The translations under genes were made by a program, and so were the position numbers. Positions 1-8,798 of a stretch of DNA of 64,000 nt are shown here, in pieces; position 1 is the stretch's first letter; every line of letters begins with the position of its first letter. This DNA is from an uncultured Bacteroidota bacterium (GTDB taxonomy: Bacteria > Bacteroidota > Bacteroidia > Bacteroidales > UBA12481): contig CAINOB010000085.1 of NCBI GenBank assembly GCA_903851365.1, positions 124,001 to 188,000 of the forward strand, read 5' to 3'. The notes under the pieces are model-generated. The model made no database searches. It worked only from the letters and a program-made list of their open reading frames with translations, and had not been told where the DNA came from.

Positions 1-102
1 GTTTCATCCATTCCCGGAATAAAATACCTCAGGATGGATAAAGGCTTCGCCGTTTTCAGCATCGGCTCCGGCTCCTATCAATTCGAAACGAAAGAATCGT
101 AA
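1..102 (+). CDS. C-terminal end of a probable glycoside hydrolase (alpha-L-rhamnosidase-like), partial
   Basis: An open frame enters the window at base 1 and stops at TAA (100-102), giving 33 residues that contain SIGSGSYQFE. A beta-strand ending in a VGSG-Y-F pattern is typical of the C-terminal beta-sandwich of GH78 alpha-L-rhamnosidases, which is why this family is suggested; the fragment is too short to prove it. The last codons and the stop (GAATCGTAA) already belong to a purine-rich repeat that continues downstream. It could be the end of another carbohydrate-active enzyme. Confidence 0.45.
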   Translation, partial: VSSIPGIKYLRMDKGFAVFSIGSGSYQFETKES

Positions 103-158
103 GACGAAGAAGAAGATCGGTAAACGAAAGAAAGATCGATGGACGAAAGAATAATCGA
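81..158 (+). repeat. Purine-rich tandem repeat, about 19-21 bp period
   Basis: Four degenerate units begin with ATCG and continue with an RACGAAAGAAAG-like tail. The first unit overlaps the 3' end and stop codon of the upstream partial gene. The same unit recurs at the 3' end of the dedA-like gene (minus strand, about 25893-25945) and of the small membrane protein gene ending at 62065. Confidence 0.6.
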
Positions 159-164
159 CAGAGT

Positions 165-195
165 TGTCATCCCGGCGAAGGCCGGGACCCCGTCC
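165..195. repeat. Short GC-rich palindrome (CCCGGC/GCCGGG)
   Basis: CCCGGC-GAAG-GCCGGG forms a 6-bp stem with a 4-base loop just upstream of the ABC transporter gene. GC-rich palindromes of this type occur as dispersed REP-like elements in many bacteria. No second copy was noticed in the window. It may also act as a transcription terminator for the upstream gene, but no U-tract follows. Confidence 0.45.
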
Positions 196-229
196 CGAAC
201 AGCGAATATTTCATTGAAACAGAATTAAG

Positions 230-1150
230 ATGGACCCATACATCGAAATCCATAACCTGAGCAAGCACTATGGCCCGATCAAGGCAGTGGACGATCTGTC
301 GATGAAGGTGCTCCCAGGTGATATTTATGGCTTTCTCGGACCAAATGGCTCTGGAAAAAGTACGACTATCCGAATGATGCTTTCCTTGATTCGCCCTACC
401 TCGGGGCAGATTCTTCTGTTCGGCCGCGACCTGGCAACCGACCGTTTTAAAACACTGAGCCGGATTGGAGCGCTGATTGAAAAACCTGATTTTTATAATT
501 ATCTCTCGGCCAGAAAAAATCTGGAAATACTCGGAAAACTCTCGGATATTTCAAACCTGAAAACCCGTGTTGATGAAGTGCTTGACATCGTTGGCCTCGT
601 TCCCCGAGCCGACAGCATTGTCCGGACCTACTCCTTGGGAATGAAACAGCGTCTTGGAATCGCCCAGGCGCTGCTCCATCATCCCGACCTAATCGTTCTC
701 GATGAACCTACCAACGGACTCGATCCGCAGGGACAGAAAGAGATTCGGGATCTGATAAAATCGCTTAACCGTGATAAGAATATTACCATTCTGATATCCA
801 GTCATATCTTATACGAGATCGAGCAGATTGCCAATCGGATGATCATCATTGACAGAGGAAAATCTTTGGTCGAAGGAAATGTTCAGGATCTGGTTAACAG
901 TCAGGATCGACAGGTAGCTTTTGTTCTTGGTGATACCACAGCAGCTCTGAAATTGCTCGATAACACACCATGGACCGCGAGGATCCTAAAAAGCAATGAC
1001 GAGAGGATTTATTTCAAAATCAATAAGGATGAGATACCGCATCTTAATACTTTTCTGGTAGAGAATAAAATGCAGATATTTGCGGTTGAGCCTGTTAGGT
1101 CACTGGAGGATTTCTTTCTTCAAATCACTGATGATGATAAAGTTAATTAG
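230..1150 (+). CDS. ABC transporter ATP-binding protein
   Basis: This is the ATPase subunit of an ABC-2 type exporter. Visible motifs are Walker A GPNGSGKST (residues 37-45), signature YSLGMKQRL (about 134-142), Walker B LIVLDEP with the D-loop (154-160) and the H-loop His at about 192. The 306-residue length, with roughly 90 residues after the nucleotide-binding domain, fits the BcrA/DRA-type multidrug or lipid exporter ATPases. The gene overlaps the next one, a six-helix permease, by about 20 bp, so the two are cotranslated. The substrate cannot be read from the sequence. Start: the ATG at 230 is the first in frame and gives a normal N-terminus. Confidence 0.93.
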   Translation: MDPYIEIHNLSKHYGPIKAVDDLSMKVLPGDIYGFLGPNGSGKSTTIRMMLSLIRPTSGQILLFGRDLATDRFKTLSRIGALIEKPDFYNYLSARKNLEILGKLSDISNLKTRVDEVLDIVGLVPRADSIVRTYSLGMKQRLGIAQALLHHPDLIVLDEPTNGLDPQGQKEIRDLIKSLNRDKNITILISSHILYEIEQIANRMIIIDRGKSLVEGNVQDLVNSQDRQVAFVLGDTTAALKLLDNTPWTARILKSNDERIYFKINKDEIPHLNTFLVENKMQIFAVEPVRSLEDFFLQITDDDKVN

Positions 1151-1970
1151 CATCGAGCTCTTTAAGATATTCAGCAAACCCAGAACCTATATCGGCTTTG
1201 GTGCCATTATCATTATTGTTCTGGCCCTGGAATTCGGGATTCTCCTTCAGGGCGATAATATTATGGGCATTATCATTGCCAATATTAAGGACCGGTTCAT
1301 GTTTGAGGGAAACATCATTAATCTTTACCTGGTATCCTACGTAATTCTCAATACTTTATGGGTACATGTCCCGATTTTGGTAGCCCTGGTGGCAGGTGAT
1401 CTTCTGGCTGGTGAAGCCAATGCCGGAACCTTCCGCCTGATCCTCACCCGGCCGATTAGCCGGGTTAAGCTTGTGTTTGCCAAATTCATTGCCGGATGGA
1501 TCTACGCAGTCATGCTCGTCATTCTCATGGCCATTCTGAGTATCGGGATCGGGAAAATACTGTTCGGAGCTGGCGACCTCCTGGTGGTGACCAATAAGGT
1601 TAATGTATTTTCATCAGATGATCTTCTCTGGAGGTTTGCCGGTGCCTACGCCTATGGCATTTTAAGCATGACAACCGTTGCCGCTCTTTCCTTTATGCTT
1701 TCCTCAATGGCCGACAACTCCATCGGACCCATCATCGGAACTGTTGCCGGCATTGTAGGCATTACCATTATCAGCACAGTGGGCGCATCATTGCTCGGGC
1801 CGGTCAACAAGTATATTTTCACTTCCTACCTGCCCTCCTGGCAACTGTTTTTTCAAACGGATTCGGGCCTTGCTTCACTCGGCCATGCGGTTCTTATCCA
1901 ATTAATATATATCGTCGGATTTATGGGGATAACCATCTGGTATTTCCGCAAAAAAGATATTCTGAGTTAA
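1131..1970 (+). CDS. ABC-2 type transporter permease
   Basis: A 279-residue integral membrane protein with about six hydrophobic helices and the pattern DLLAGEANAGTFRLILTRPISR after the second helix, characteristic of ABC-2 permeases of the NosY/BcrB type. It pairs with the ATPase immediately upstream. The open frame extends back to 1080, but the first 17 codons lie wholly within the ATPase gene and are not hydrophobic-permease-like. The ATG at 1131 (or 1134), giving MMIKLISIELFKIF, is the usual short cytoplasmic start before helix 1. One base separates the stop from the next gene. Confidence 0.88.
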   Translation: MMIKLISIELFKIFSKPRTYIGFGAIIIIVLALEFGILLQGDNIMGIIIANIKDRFMFEGNIINLYLVSYVILNTLWVHVPILVALVAGDLLAGEANAGTFRLILTRPISRVKLVFAKFIAGWIYAVMLVILMAILSIGIGKILFGAGDLLVVTNKVNVFSSDDLLWRFAGAYAYGILSMTTVAALSFMLSSMADNSIGPIIGTVAGIVGITIISTVGASLLGPVNKYIFTSYLPSWQLFFQTDSGLASLGHAVLIQLIYIVGFMGITIWYFRKKDILS

Positions 1971-1971
1971 A

Positions 1972-2634
1972 ATGAGAATCATAAAAATATTTCTTCCTGC
2001 CCTTTGCGGATTACTGATCAACCTCACCCTTCCGGCTCAGGATGCTAATGCTCTCCTGAAATCCTTGGGGAATAATATGGATAAGATCAGCAGTTTCGAG
2101 GCGGATGCACTCATAAAGGTCGATGTTGATTTTATCAGCATCAAGGACCGTAAAATGAAGGTAAAATTCAAGAGCCCCGATAAATTCACTTTCGACGTGG
2201 AAGGATTGGCGCTGCTTCCTAAAAAAGGGTTGCAGATGGATTACCTCCAGATTCTTAAAGCAAAATATACCGCCATCGATGTTGGTGAAGAAATCATTGG
2301 CAAAACTAAAACCCACATAATAAAAGTCATTCCCGAAGCCGAAGATTCTGATGTCATCCTCGCACAGCTCTGGATCGATCCGGAACTCAACCGCATCATG
2401 AGGATGAAGACCTACACCCGAAAATCCGGATCGTATGTCATTGATTTCGAATACAACGACGTAATGCGTCCATTACCCGATGTGACAACCGTAAGTTTCG
2501 AAATCAGCAATATGGCTTTTCCCGCAAAAGCCATGAATGAAATGATGACAAAAGGATTGCAAATGCCCGACTCCCTGCCGAAAAAGGCCAGGGTCATCGT
2601 TCAGTATTCAAACTATAAAATCGTCAATAAGTAA
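1972..2634 (+). CDS. LolA-fold / outer membrane lipoprotein-sorting-like periplasmic protein
   Basis: A 220-residue protein with an N-terminal signal peptide (cleavage likely after LPAQ, about residue 23). The pattern LLKSLGNNMDKISSFEADALIKV followed by alternating beta strands is that of the LolA/LolB-like fold. Known members carry lipids or lipoproteins across the periplasm. It starts 1 bp after the permease stop, so it is very probably part of the same export operon and could act as its periplasmic carrier; that link is inferred from position. It is not a close match to classical LolA. Confidence 0.65.
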   Translation: MRIIKIFLPALCGLLINLTLPAQDANALLKSLGNNMDKISSFEADALIKVDVDFISIKDRKMKVKFKSPDKFTFDVEGLALLPKKGLQMDYLQILKAKYTAIDVGEEIIGKTKTHIIKVIPEAEDSDVILAQLWIDPELNRIMRMKTYTRKSGSYVIDFEYNDVMRPLPDVTTVSFEISNMAFPAKAMNEMMTKGLQMPDSLPKKARVIVQYSNYKIVNK

Positions 2635-2639
2635 GGTCA

Positions 2640-3101
2640 CTAGCTGAATTTACCATTTGGCTGCCTGTCTTTCATAAAACCATTTATCCAGATTTTGGCA
2701 TCTTCCAGATCGGCATAAACGATTGACAGGATACCCGGCGATCCGGAAATCATGCCCGACAAACGTTTATCATCGGTCTGCCGGTAAAGGCAAAGAATAG
2801 GTTTACCCATTTCAACTGCCCGCCCAAGTTCATATCCTACACCCAGGCTGGGGGTAGTAACCTCGGCTATTATAACATCCGAGGATTTCAGCCAGGTCAT
2901 GTCACGGTCATGAATCTGACAGGGTGGCATCTCACGTTCGTCAACCAGATCGAGCCTCCCGATATGCTCGGTAAGCACTTTGCCAAAGGATTTAAGGTAT
3001 TCGATCATATCGTGATAAAGCTGGGCATCAGCCCTGCCTCCGCGAATCGAGCCGCTAAAATAAATCCTCAGGGAACCGGAATCGGACAAAGAATCCTTCA
3101 T
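2640..3101 (-). CDS. 2'-deoxynucleoside 5'-phosphate N-hydrolase (DNPH1/RCL-like)
   Basis: A 153-residue protein of the nucleoside 2-deoxyribosyltransferase superfamily. It carries YFSGSIRGGRAD (14-25), IHDRDMTWLKSSDVIIAEVT (63-82) and SLGVGYELGRA (85-95). These segments closely resemble mammalian DNPH1 (RCL), which cleaves the N-glycosidic bond of deoxynucleoside monophosphates; Glu91 in GYELGRA corresponds to the catalytic glutamate. The likely role is turnover or sanitation of dNMPs. It converges on the LolA-like gene with a 5-bp gap, so its expression is independent of the ABC operon. Assignment rests on motif similarity; a transferase activity cannot be excluded. Confidence 0.85.
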   Translation of the reverse strand: MKDSLSDSGSLRIYFSGSIRGGRADAQLYHDMIEYLKSFGKVLTEHIGRLDLVDEREMPPCQIHDRDMTWLKSSDVIIAEVTTPSLGVGYELGRAVEMGKPILCLYRQTDDKRLSGMISGSPGILSIVYADLEDAKIWINGFMKDRQPNGKFS

Positions 3102-3185
3102 TTTACAGGGGTATTAGGTTGTCCGAAAAATAGGGCATAATTTTGGTCAGGCCAATGACCAAAATCATCCATCTGACCAGTAAAT

Positions 3186-4295
3186 TCAGTTTAAAGTACG
3201 CTGGCGAAACTCAGTGGGTGTTGTCCCGGTATTCTTGCGGAAAGCCGTCTGAAAAGAGCTTTTGGAGTTAAATCCAACATTGTACATGATCTCCAGGATA
3301 GTGAGTTCTTTTCGTACAGTACCGGCCATCAGCCGTTTGGCTTCCTCAATGCGGTAGTGATTTATGAAATCGAAAAAATTCTGATTGAACCTCGAATTAA
3401 TGATTTGTGATACATACCGTGGTGAAATGCCGGTTTTATCTGATAGTTCTTTCAGGCTGATCTCGGGATCGAGATATAGTTTTTCACTTTCCATAATCGT
3501 CCTGATTTTTTGAGCATAACCTGTGCTTTCCGAATCAGAGAGACCGCTACCCTGATACTTGGTAGCTTCAATGATTCCTGTCTGTTCCCAGGATTGTTCC
3601 ATGCTTCGGTAAACCAGAATTGAGGCAAAAATAAAATTGATGGATATGGATATCAGGGTAAACGCGTTGAATAGGTCCGTTCCGCCAACCTTCAGCCAGG
3701 ATAACAGAGTCGATGTAAAATCCGTAAGCCACATCAGGGTAAATGCCATCAGGATAAACAGCAGCCAGTTTAGATTGATACTCCTCAGTTCGGCAAAATG
3801 ATTTTTAATTTCCCTGCGATATTTGAAATAAATAAGGAAAATCAGGACCAGGTAAAATGCAATCTGAATGCTGAGGATGATATAGGAGATGTCGGATTCA
3901 ATTTTTACAGATCTGGAAAATTCCTTTGTCCAGCCCGCCTCACCAGGCCTGATCAGGAGGAATAAAACAGCATACGTAAAAACCAGAAAAAAGGGCACCA
4001 GGTGGATCAGCTGCGCACGCCGCAGGCGGAACGACTGTATAAAAAGGGATTGTACATAAAGAAAAAGCAGGGGTGCCAGTAAATAATAAAAGGGGGTTAC
4101 GCCGATTTTTACTGGTTTTACCTGACTGAAAAATTCGAACTGAAGCAACAACATGACATTGGCCAGTAAAAAAACAGCCAACAGCCTCTGGCTTAATTTC
4201 CCAGGACGTCGGGAAGTGAGGATTACCGCACTCAGCAATAATAGCTGAAAAGCAGTGACAACAGTTAAAATATCAGCAACGCTCCACAATTTCAT
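3186..4295 (-). CDS. Membrane-bound AraC-family transcriptional regulator
   Basis: A 369-residue protein with about seven hydrophobic segments in the first 230 residues and a C-terminal AraC/XylS DNA-binding domain (about 270-367). The domain contains the two helix-turn-helix units SLKELSDKTGISPRYVSQII and ILEIMYNVGFNSKSSFQTAFRKNTGTTPTEFR. This is the 7TM-HTH arrangement common in Bacteroidota, where a membrane sensor is fused to an AraC output domain. Ligand and targets are unknown. The adjacent T9SS beta-helix gene on the same strand lies upstream (start 5756, stop 4329), so the two may be cotranscribed. Confidence 0.88.
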   Translation of the reverse strand: MKLWSVADILTVVTAFQLLLLSAVILTSRRPGKLSQRLLAVFLLANVMLLLQFEFFSQVKPVKIGVTPFYYLLAPLLFLYVQSLFIQSFRLRRAQLIHLVPFFLVFTYAVLFLLIRPGEAGWTKEFSRSVKIESDISYIILSIQIAFYLVLIFLIYFKYRREIKNHFAELRSINLNWLLFILMAFTLMWLTDFTSTLLSWLKVGGTDLFNAFTLISISINFIFASILVYRSMEQSWEQTGIIEATKYQGSGLSDSESTGYAQKIRTIMESEKLYLDPEISLKELSDKTGISPRYVSQIINSRFNQNFFDFINHYRIEEAKRLMAGTVRKELTILEIMYNVGFNSKSSFQTAFRKNTGTTPTEFRQRTLN

Positions 4296-4328
4296 GTTAC
4301 GATTTCAGTCCCCTAAAGATAGGAATTG

Positions 4329-5756
4329 CTATCGCACAACCATCAACTTTTTCACCATCCTTTGGTCATGTAACTCCACGCAATAGAAATAGTTCCCGTT
4401 CTGAAACCGCGAAACATCCAGGGTAAACCGGTGCTGACCGGCCGGTGTCAAACCAATCGGAATATCTGAAATAACCCGGCCTGAGAGGTCCGTTACTTTC
4501 AGCTCCACCGGCTCTGCACTGGGAAGAGTATAACTGATCACGGTATATTGAGAAGCCGGATTGGGATAGTTTTGCAGCAATTCAGGATTTTCCTGAAGGT
4601 ATGCTGTACCAACCTCTGTAGCCACACCCCCCAGATATCCGGTTATTGCAGCCCCGGGTCCGCCATAGGCACCCATATCATTTCTTAAGGTTGCCCTGGC
4701 CGGGGTATGGGCCATACCGGGATGTCCGGATTCTTCGGGATCATTGTAGATATCAGTCGAATCCCCTTTGTCGAGGCAGGGAGATAGATCGGTTAGCTGG
4801 AAACCATCATCACTCATCAATGGGTCGGTCTTGATATTTCCCTTGCCCGCCTGACCATTCTGAATATCACAATAGGTTGCTACCATGCTTCCGCCCTCAG
4901 CGCTGTATGTTTGTTTGGCGGCCGGCTTATTTCCCCACACGATATTATTCCGCAGGGTGAGTTTGCAGCTGTAAGCCAGAACGCCACCTGTTCCGGTGGT
5001 TGCCTCATTGTTTACGATGGTATTATTCTCGATGATCCGTTCATCCGTACCATGCACATTGTAACTCCAGATTCCTGCACCGCCGTAATATTCGCTGCTG
5101 CCGGTATTATAAGCAATCAGGTTGTTTTTAATACTTACACCCGTATAATTGAGAACGATGCCGGCACCATATTTCCCCTGGTTAAAGGCGATGATATTAT
5201 TTAAAATCTGAGGATTGCCATCACCGATACGAATGCCTCCTCCACCGGCACTCTCCACGCCACCCGTCGTGACAATCGCCCTGTTATAAATGATAATATT
5301 ATATCGAATTACAGGCGACGACAGCTCAATCAGGATCCCACCGCCTTCGCGGTATGAAGAACCATTATGAATATCTCTCCATTTGGTTCCTTTGCCACCG
5401 GTAAGAGTGAACCCCTGTAAAACGGTTGAGGCATCTTCCCCATGCGAGAAAATTACGCAGCTGGCCGAATCAGCCTGCACTGGCTGGCTGCCATTGATGA
5501 TAGTGGTTCGTATATAGGAGGTATCCCTTGCCTGGTACCACAGGCTGGTGAGAACGATCTTTTTTCCACGGAAATTGAGATTTTCGAAATACTCTCCGGG
5601 CGATACCACCACGGTATCACCATTCACCGAAGCCTGAATGCCCTCCCGTATCGTGGCATGATCGGCCGGTATCCGGATAATTCTTGCAAAAACTTGGGTG
5701 AATGCACCCGACAGAATCAGGCAGGTCAATACAATTTTTATGCTTTTCGTTTTCAT
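4329..5756 (-). CDS. Secreted right-handed parallel beta-helix protein with T9SS sorting domain
   Basis: A 475-residue protein. The signal peptide spans residues 1-24 (cleavage after VFA). A right-handed parallel beta-helix region (about 25-370) has repeated short strands such as NNIIAFNQG, NNLIAYNTG, NNTIVNNEA and RNNIVWGN. The C-terminal type A T9SS domain begins at about 390 with LLQNYPNPASQ and ends in KKLMVVR. Proteins of this fold are often polysaccharide lyases or adhesins, but catalytic residues cannot be assigned here. It is exported to the surface or medium by T9SS and is likely to bind or cleave a polymer. Confidence 0.85.
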   Translation of the reverse strand: MKTKSIKIVLTCLILSGAFTQVFARIIRIPADHATIREGIQASVNGDTVVVSPGEYFENLNFRGKKIVLTSLWYQARDTSYIRTTIINGSQPVQADSASCVIFSHGEDASTVLQGFTLTGGKGTKWRDIHNGSSYREGGGILIELSSPVIRYNIIIYNRAIVTTGGVESAGGGGIRIGDGNPQILNNIIAFNQGKYGAGIVLNYTGVSIKNNLIAYNTGSSEYYGGAGIWSYNVHGTDERIIENNTIVNNEATTGTGGVLAYSCKLTLRNNIVWGNKPAAKQTYSAEGGSMVATYCDIQNGQAGKGNIKTDPLMSDDGFQLTDLSPCLDKGDSTDIYNDPEESGHPGMAHTPARATLRNDMGAYGGPGAAITGYLGGVATEVGTAYLQENPELLQNYPNPASQYTVISYTLPSAEPVELKVTDLSGRVISDIPIGLTPAGQHRFTLDVSRFQNGNYFYCVELHDQRMVKKLMVVR

Positions 5757-5835
5757 GGTTCGATAATTTATCGGTACAAATATCCGATGACCGAATGACC
5801 AAATCGACCGACTGCATGAAAACGAACCCTTTTAT

Positions 5836-6726
5836 TTAGCTTTTCCCGTAACGTTCTATTTTGGGGATAATGGTCAGGTCAGCCATCTTATACATCTCCT
5901 GAATAAACTCATCATTAAAATTGTAGATCCGCTCCTCAAAGGGCATGGTATCTATACGGTCGAACATCAGACCCTTGGCTTTTTCGATATCCTTCCCGTA
6001 AATATGGAAGGAATCAGCCTGCCAGTTCAGCCTCCCAAGTTTTACCGTCCGGCCGGTCCGTTCCGCAATCTTGTCGGCGATCTCCTCGCGGTTGAACTGA
6101 ACAAATCCGAACATATTCATAAAATTGGCTCCCCAGGCATCGTTACTCCTGAACCGTATATTGCAGTTCAGCCACCAGGTGCCTTCCGAATCTTCGAGAA
6201 TACGGTACCACAGTGATTGCAAACAGGGCGGATCATAAACCTGTGCATCGATATTCGGCATCCAGGTAATCATTTGTGCCTGCCGGGTAAATGGTTGCAT
6301 TACCAGCTTGCTGATCACCTGCTCCACCTGGTCAACAGTGAACCCGCCGATAATCGAACTTTCCTTGTCCGAAGGATCCTTTAATTCTTTCCACGATCCA
6401 TAAGCTGCCATCCTGCCATGATAGGTATACTCCCACCTTGTATCATCAGGATCATTCATATTCTTGACCCAGTGATCTTTAAATCCCTTAAGTTCCAAAA
6501 CATACTCCCTCAGGTCATCAATTCCACCCGGGAAAGCCTTGTGGATCATCGGATCAGTTTCAGGCTCGAGAATCGTAATGTTCATTGTGCTGTCGATACT
6601 CAGAGGATCTCCGGGTTTATCATATTGGGTCATAATCCGGAACCCTTCATAATACAATAATACAAGAGCCTTTTCATAGGCTTCAGCCAAAGTTTTTTCG
6701 ACTACATGGAGGACAGGTATGTTCAT
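5836..6726 (-). CDS. Thymidylate synthase-fold enzyme (ThyA superfamily, divergent)
   Basis: A 296-residue protein that resembles ThyA in its C-terminal half: FTRQAQMITWMP (146-157), the cysteine loop YDPPCL (Cys168), LNCNIRFRSND (187-197), and DSFHIYGKD (238-246). These correspond to the phosphate-binding Arg region, the nucleophilic Cys, the RS-D segment and the D-HIY ligand segment of thymidylate synthase. The residue after the catalytic Cys is Leu instead of the usual His. The N-terminal about 100 residues are unlike E. coli ThyA. It may be a true dTMP synthase of a divergent type or a pyrimidine hydroxymethylase. The start at 6726 (MNIPVLHVV) is preferred to the open frame's first ATG at 7053, which lies inside the divergent gene. 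Confidence 0.65.
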   Translation of the reverse strand: MNIPVLHVVEKTLAEAYEKALVLLYYEGFRIMTQYDKPGDPLSIDSTMNITILEPETDPMIHKAFPGGIDDLREYVLELKGFKDHWVKNMNDPDDTRWEYTYHGRMAAYGSWKELKDPSDKESSIIGGFTVDQVEQVISKLVMQPFTRQAQMITWMPNIDAQVYDPPCLQSLWYRILEDSEGTWWLNCNIRFRSNDAWGANFMNMFGFVQFNREEIADKIAERTGRTVKLGRLNWQADSFHIYGKDIEKAKGLMFDRIDTMPFEERIYNFNDEFIQEMYKMADLTIIPKIERYGKS

Positions 6727-6810
6727 TGGGTCAATTATAAAGTTATGGCCAAAATACGGAAAGCTGTCAGCTTTACCATAACTTAGGACTGAAAACAAAC
6801 ACTCTATTTC

Positions 6811-8712
6811 ATGAAAAAACTTTTTACACTTATTTTTAGTTTGTGTATTGCGGGACTGGCATTTGCACAAATTAATCCTCCGGCAGCGGGTGGAATAAAA
6901 GGCAACGGTCAGGTTTTCTTTCTGCAAACCTTTGGATGGGAAAATGCTGCAGACGCCAAAGGATGGACAGCTCCAGCTGGTTATTATATGCTCGACCCAA
7001 CCGATAATGGTTATAATTGGCACTGGTATGGTCATGACAGCCTCGTCGCACAATGGGTTAAGGAGCCGCCATTTGAATCCACAACGGCAGCAAATGGTTC
7101 ACTCACCTTGTTTGCCGATAAATACAATGAATACAAATCGCCAACAATTCCGATCAATAACAGCATTGGTTTTCCACCAATGGATTGCAGCACACACTCC
7201 TCCGTTATCGTCAGGTACGAAACCGTATTCATGAATTACAGCACCGGCTGGAAAATGCTGCTCGAGGTGTCCATCGATAACTGGGTCCATTCGGCCGCCT
7301 TCGACGTTGGATTTGGTTGCGGTCACAAGGGCCGTCCCAACAATACCGCTCCGGGTGTACCTGCTATTTACGAAGCCAATATTTCCGATATCGCTGCCGG
7401 TCAGCCAGATGTTAGAATGCGGTTTACCTGGCGTGGCACCGATGATTATTTCTGGCAAATCGACGATTTTCAATTATCCGAAGCATGGGATAACGATTTG
7501 CAGATGAGATTCGCACAAATGGAATGGCAGGATGGCAACGATGCCACAACCATGACCCCATTCTACCTGATGCCAAAATCCCAGGTCGCTGGTGGGTCTT
7601 ATTCAAACTTTAAAGCTGCCGTAATTAATTTTGGTGAATACGACCAAACTGATGTTTACTTCGATGTGGATATAACCAAAAACACCCAGAGCGTTTTTCA
7701 TAAACAGACACCAAAAAAATACCTCCCTGCCCTGGTTGCTGATACCGTCTTGATCACGGATTCGTATGCCCCTGCCGATTTTGGTCATTTTAAAATCGTG
7801 ATGGACTATAAGCAGAAAGAAACCGAACAAACACCCCAGAACGATGAAACCATAGCTTACTTTAATATTAACGACAGTGTGTATTCGCATTCCGATAATA
7901 CTGCTGAAGCAAATCTTTGCTGGGGATTCGATGCTTATGGATCCACACCAAACCTTGGCCATATCATGGGAACCATTTTCCCGATATATACCGATTGCGA
8001 AGTGAACTCGATATCCGCCTTCTTAGCCGGTGGTAAGGCCGATGGTTTGCTTAACTTCCGGTACAAACTGTTTGCCATTCCTACTGAAGGTACCGACCTA
8101 ACACCGGTGGAATTGATGGGCACTGCATCGCTCGATCTGGATTCAACCATGCTCGGTACGTGGGTTACCCTGACTTTTGAAAAAGACGGTGAATCTGAAT
8201 TCCTTAAGAAAGGTCAAACTGTTTACGCCTGCGTGGAATACAACAACCTTCATGAGGATATGCTATCCAGAAGATATGACAACCTTAAGATCGGAGTCGA
8301 TTATTCATTCAAGATTCTCGATGGTGTAACAGTAACAAAAGGGGATGGGGACTTCTCCACCTCCAGTTACGGATGCGACAAGAACCTGATGATCCGGCTA
8401 AACCTGAATGAGCACACGAATATTAATGATGGAATAAATCAATCTTCAGCATTAAGTTCCCTCGGACAGAATTATCCCAATCCGTTCAACCGGACAACTG
8501 ACATCAGCTACCAACTGGCTAAGGAATCCGATGTGAAATTTATCGTCCGCGACCTTACCGGCCGTATCGTTGCAGAAAAATCGGAAGGTTCACTTTCCGC
8601 TGGCAAACATCTTATTACCATTGATGCTTCCAGCTTTGAATCCGGAATTTATTTCTATACTATTAACGCCGGCAACTTTCAGGAAACCAAGAGAATGACC
8701 GTCAGCAAATAA
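6811..8712 (+). CDS. T9SS-exported protein, four-member paralog family, copy 1
   Basis: A 633-residue protein of no family I recognise. The signal peptide spans 1-19. An N-terminal beta-rich module (about 28-230) opens with QVFFLQTFGWENAADAKGW and ends with YFWQIDDFQLSEAW; this resembles carbohydrate-binding or MAM-like jelly rolls in pattern only. Next come a CARDB-like Ig module (about 250-365) and a third module (about 375-530) containing KDGESEFLKKGQTVYACVEY. The type A T9SS domain runs from about 548 (LGQNYPNPFNRTTDISY) to the end. The closest relative is the next gene; two more copies start at 28531 and 42235. The role is probably surface binding or matrix; no catalytic motif was seen. 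Confidence 0.8.
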   Translation: MKKLFTLIFSLCIAGLAFAQINPPAAGGIKGNGQVFFLQTFGWENAADAKGWTAPAGYYMLDPTDNGYNWHWYGHDSLVAQWVKEPPFESTTAANGSLTLFADKYNEYKSPTIPINNSIGFPPMDCSTHSSVIVRYETVFMNYSTGWKMLLEVSIDNWVHSAAFDVGFGCGHKGRPNNTAPGVPAIYEANISDIAAGQPDVRMRFTWRGTDDYFWQIDDFQLSEAWDNDLQMRFAQMEWQDGNDATTMTPFYLMPKSQVAGGSYSNFKAAVINFGEYDQTDVYFDVDITKNTQSVFHKQTPKKYLPALVADTVLITDSYAPADFGHFKIVMDYKQKETEQTPQNDETIAYFNINDSVYSHSDNTAEANLCWGFDAYGSTPNLGHIMGTIFPIYTDCEVNSISAFLAGGKADGLLNFRYKLFAIPTEGTDLTPVELMGTASLDLDSTMLGTWVTLTFEKDGESEFLKKGQTVYACVEYNNLHEDMLSRRYDNLKIGVDYSFKILDGVTVTKGDGDFSTSSYGCDKNLMIRLNLNEHTNINDGINQSSALSSLGQNYPNPFNRTTDISYQLAKESDVKFIVRDLTGRIVAEKSEGSLSAGKHLITIDASSFESGIYFYTINAGNFQETKRMTVSK

Positions 8713-8716
8713 ATAA

Positions 8717-8755
8717 TTACAGTTGACAGCTTTTCTTCAGGGCTGTCAACTGTAA
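8717..8755. terminator. Perfect 14-bp hairpin between the tandem T9SS paralogs
   Basis: TTACAGTTGACAGC (8717-8730) pairs perfectly with GCTGTCAACTGTAA (8742-8755) around an 11-base loop, directly after the stop of copy 1. The following bases (tatttgtc) make only a weak U-tract. It probably ends or attenuates transcription of copy 1. The core (TGACAGC/GCTGTCA) resembles other palindromes in the window. Confidence 0.6.
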
Positions 8756-8764
8756 TATTTGTCC

Positions 8765-8772
8765 TATATTTA
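8765..8772 (+). promoter_or_regulatory. Candidate Bacteroidota -7 element for T9SS copy 2
   Basis: TATATTTA matches TAnnTTTG at seven of eight positions and lies 26 bp before the ATG at 8799, after the hairpin that ends copy 1. This suggests that copy 2 has its own promoter. A matching -33 TTTG was not found, so the call is weak. Confidence 0.3.
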
Positions 8773-8798
8773 AAAGTGTTATTTAAACATTTATTTTC

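Noticed and set aside
230-1970. ABC ATPase and permease as the missing pump for the TolC/adaptor pair
   Set aside because: The permease is of the ABC-2 type, not MacB (no large periplasmic domain), and the genes are over 40 kb apart with a separate LolA-like partner.
6727-7053. Longer version of the thymidylate-synthase-like protein starting at 7053
   Set aside because: The extra 109 residues are antisense to the well-supported T9SS gene, are low in family similarity and Cys/Arg-rich; ATG at 6726 gives the normal start.
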